64,000 bases of DNA from Roseovarius sp. M141 (GTDB taxonomy: Bacteria; Pseudomonadota; Alphaproteobacteria; Rhodobacterales; Rhodobacteraceae). Position numbers and translations under genes: made by a program. The notes beneath the pieces were generated by a model that was not told the origin of the DNA, did no database searches, and was given only the letters and a program-made list of their open reading frames with translations. Below are positions 62,984 to 64,000 of the stretch, in pieces; the first letter of the stretch is position 1, and every line of letters starts with the position of its first letter. The stretch is taken from positions 744,001-808,000 of the forward strand of contig NZ_VCNH01000008.1 in assembly GCF_024355225.1 (NCBI RefSeq), given 5' to 3'.

Positions 62984-64000
62984 ATGACACAGTATGATGA
63001 TGCATGGGCCGCCGCCGAAGCAGCCAAGCGCGACTGGATGGCCGACAACGGCATGTATGCCCACGCGGAGGAACATTCCTCCTGCGGGGTCGGCCTTGTC
63101 GTCGCGGTCAATGGCAAACGCTCGCGCCGGGTGGTGCAGGCGGGCATCGACGCGCTCAAGGCGATCTGGCATCGCGGCGCGGTAGATGCCGATGGCAAGA
63201 CCGGCGATGGCGCCGGCATCCATGTGCAGATCCCGGTCAGCTTTATCTACGACCAGATCCGCCGCACCGGCCACGAGCCGCGTCAGGATCAGCTGGTCGC
63301 GGTCGGTCAGGTGTTCCTGCCGCGCACCGATTTCGGCGCCCAAGAGGCCTGCCGCACGATTGTCGAAACCGAAGTGCTGCGCATGGGCCACACGATCTAT
63401 GGCTGGCGGCATGTGCCGGTGAACGTCTCCTGCCTGGGGGAAAAGGCGAACGCGACCCGCCCCGAGATCGAGCAGATCCTGATCTCGAACGCCAAAGGCA
63501 TCGACGAGGAGGATTTCGAGCGCGAACTGTACGTGATTCGCCGTCGCATCGAAAAGGCGGTGATCGCCGCCGGAATCAATCATTTCTACATCGCGTCGCT
63601 GTCGTGCCGCAGCATCATCTACAAGGGCATGATGCTGGCCGAGGAGGTCGCGGTATTCTACCCTGACCTGATGGACGAGCGGTTCAAATCCGCCTTTGCC
63701 ATCTATCACCAGCGCTATTCGACCAACACGTTCCCGCAATGGTGGCTGGCGCAGCCCTTCCGCATGCTGGCCCATAACGGTGAGGTCAACACGCTCAAGG
63801 GCAACGTCAACTGGATGAAAAGCCACGAGATTCGCATGGCTTCCTCGGCTTTTGGCGATCTGGCCGAGGATATCAAACCCATCGTGCCGGCCGGGGCGTC
63901 CGATAGCGCCGCGCTGGATTCGGTGTTCGAGGTGCTGGTGCGCGCGGGCCGCTCTGCCCCGATGGCGAAAACCATGCTGATACCGGAATCATGGTCCAAT
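62984..64000 (+). CDS. gltB: glutamate synthase large subunit (partial, runs off the window)
   Basis: The first 339 residues of a protein that is normally about 1500 long. The glutaminase nucleophile Cys34 is in HSSCGVGLVVAV after a 33-residue propeptide, followed by AIWHRGAVDADGKTGDGAGI and later YHQRYSTNTFPQW and RMLAHNGEVNTLKGN, typical of GOGAT class II amidotransferase domains. It follows gltD in the same operon. Confidence 0.95.
   Translation, partial: MTQYDDAWAAAEAAKRDWMADNGMYAHAEEHSSCGVGLVVAVNGKRSRRVVQAGIDALKAIWHRGAVDADGKTGDGAGIHVQIPVSFIYDQIRRTGHEPRQDQLVAVGQVFLPRTDFGAQEACRTIVETEVLRMGHTIYGWRHVPVNVSCLGEKANATRPEIEQILISNAKGIDEEDFERELYVIRRRIEKAVIAAGINHFYIASLSCRSIIYKGMMLAEEVAVFYPDLMDERFKSAFAIYHQRYSTNTFPQWWLAQPFRMLAHNGEVNTLKGNVNWMKSHEIRMASSAFGDLAEDIKPIVPAGASDSAALDSVFEVLVRAGRSAPMAKTMLIPESWSN

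Noticed and set aside
61450-63219. 589-residue minus-strand open frame antisense to gltD/gltB
   Set aside because: Sense strand encodes the unmistakable glutamate synthase subunits.
1-64000. CRISPR arrays, rRNA genes, riboswitches
   Set aside because: I saw no regularly spaced direct repeats, no rRNA-like sequence and no recognisable riboswitch core on either strand.

Overview
The window comes from a GC-rich alphaproteobacterium, most likely a member of the Rhodobacterales / Roseobacter group. The evidence is high-GC codon use with many 4-bp ATGA overlaps, spermidine/putrescine-type ABC operons, a complex I NDUFA9-type gene, a gltD-gltB pair, and split PqiA genes next to an RND pump. The genus cannot be fixed from the sequence alone.

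Layout. 1-10.2 kb: the tail of a probable LysR regulator, then two complete polyamine-type ABC importers (367-4304 and 5733-9452). They are separated by an L,D-transpeptidase and a TetR regulator with a palindromic operator candidate, and the second importer ends in an MBL-fold hydrolase. 10.4-18.9 kb: a Pqi/MCE lipid-trafficking operon (two half-PqiA proteins, PqiB, PqiC), then an RND efflux adaptor and pump closed by a strong terminator. 19.1-23.4 kb (minus strand): a nucleotide-sugar cluster with Gmd, a GDP-sugar epimerase/reductase, a ColD-like 3-dehydratase carrying His in place of the PLP lysine, and a UDP-glucuronate epimerase. This gene set fits GDP-L-colitose better than GDP-fucose. 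23.5-31 kb (minus): a beta-oxidation operon (FadE, thiolase, FadJ, acetyl-CoA hydrolase/transferase). 31.2-44.6 kb: a catabolic cluster with two aldehyde dehydrogenases, a beta-hydroxyacid dehydrogenase, an M20 amidohydrolase, a VOC protein, an AA_synth-family protein, a flavin reductase, an alpha/beta hydrolase, an LLM monooxygenase, LysR and GlxA regulators and a two-subunit membrane protein pair.

From about 44.6 to 58.7 kb lies a decayed genomic island. It holds a 5'-truncated agmatine deiminase, a tyrosine recombinase with two frameshifts, a degraded IS66, pieces of two IS3-type elements, a relic relaxase and MobC/TraD-like gene flanking an oriT-like site, a truncated helicase-nuclease, a DEDDh exonuclease, and an AT-rich two-gene module (50.2-53.3 kb). 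The module consists of an unrecognised protein followed by a UvrD/Rep-like helicase with a novel N-terminal region. It has the look of a phage-defence system and is the best candidate here for something undescribed, although both of its ends are damaged.

58.8-64 kb returns to core genome: a small hypothetical gene, tRNA-Leu(CAG), an NDUFA9-type protein, UppP, GltD and the start of GltB, which runs off the window.
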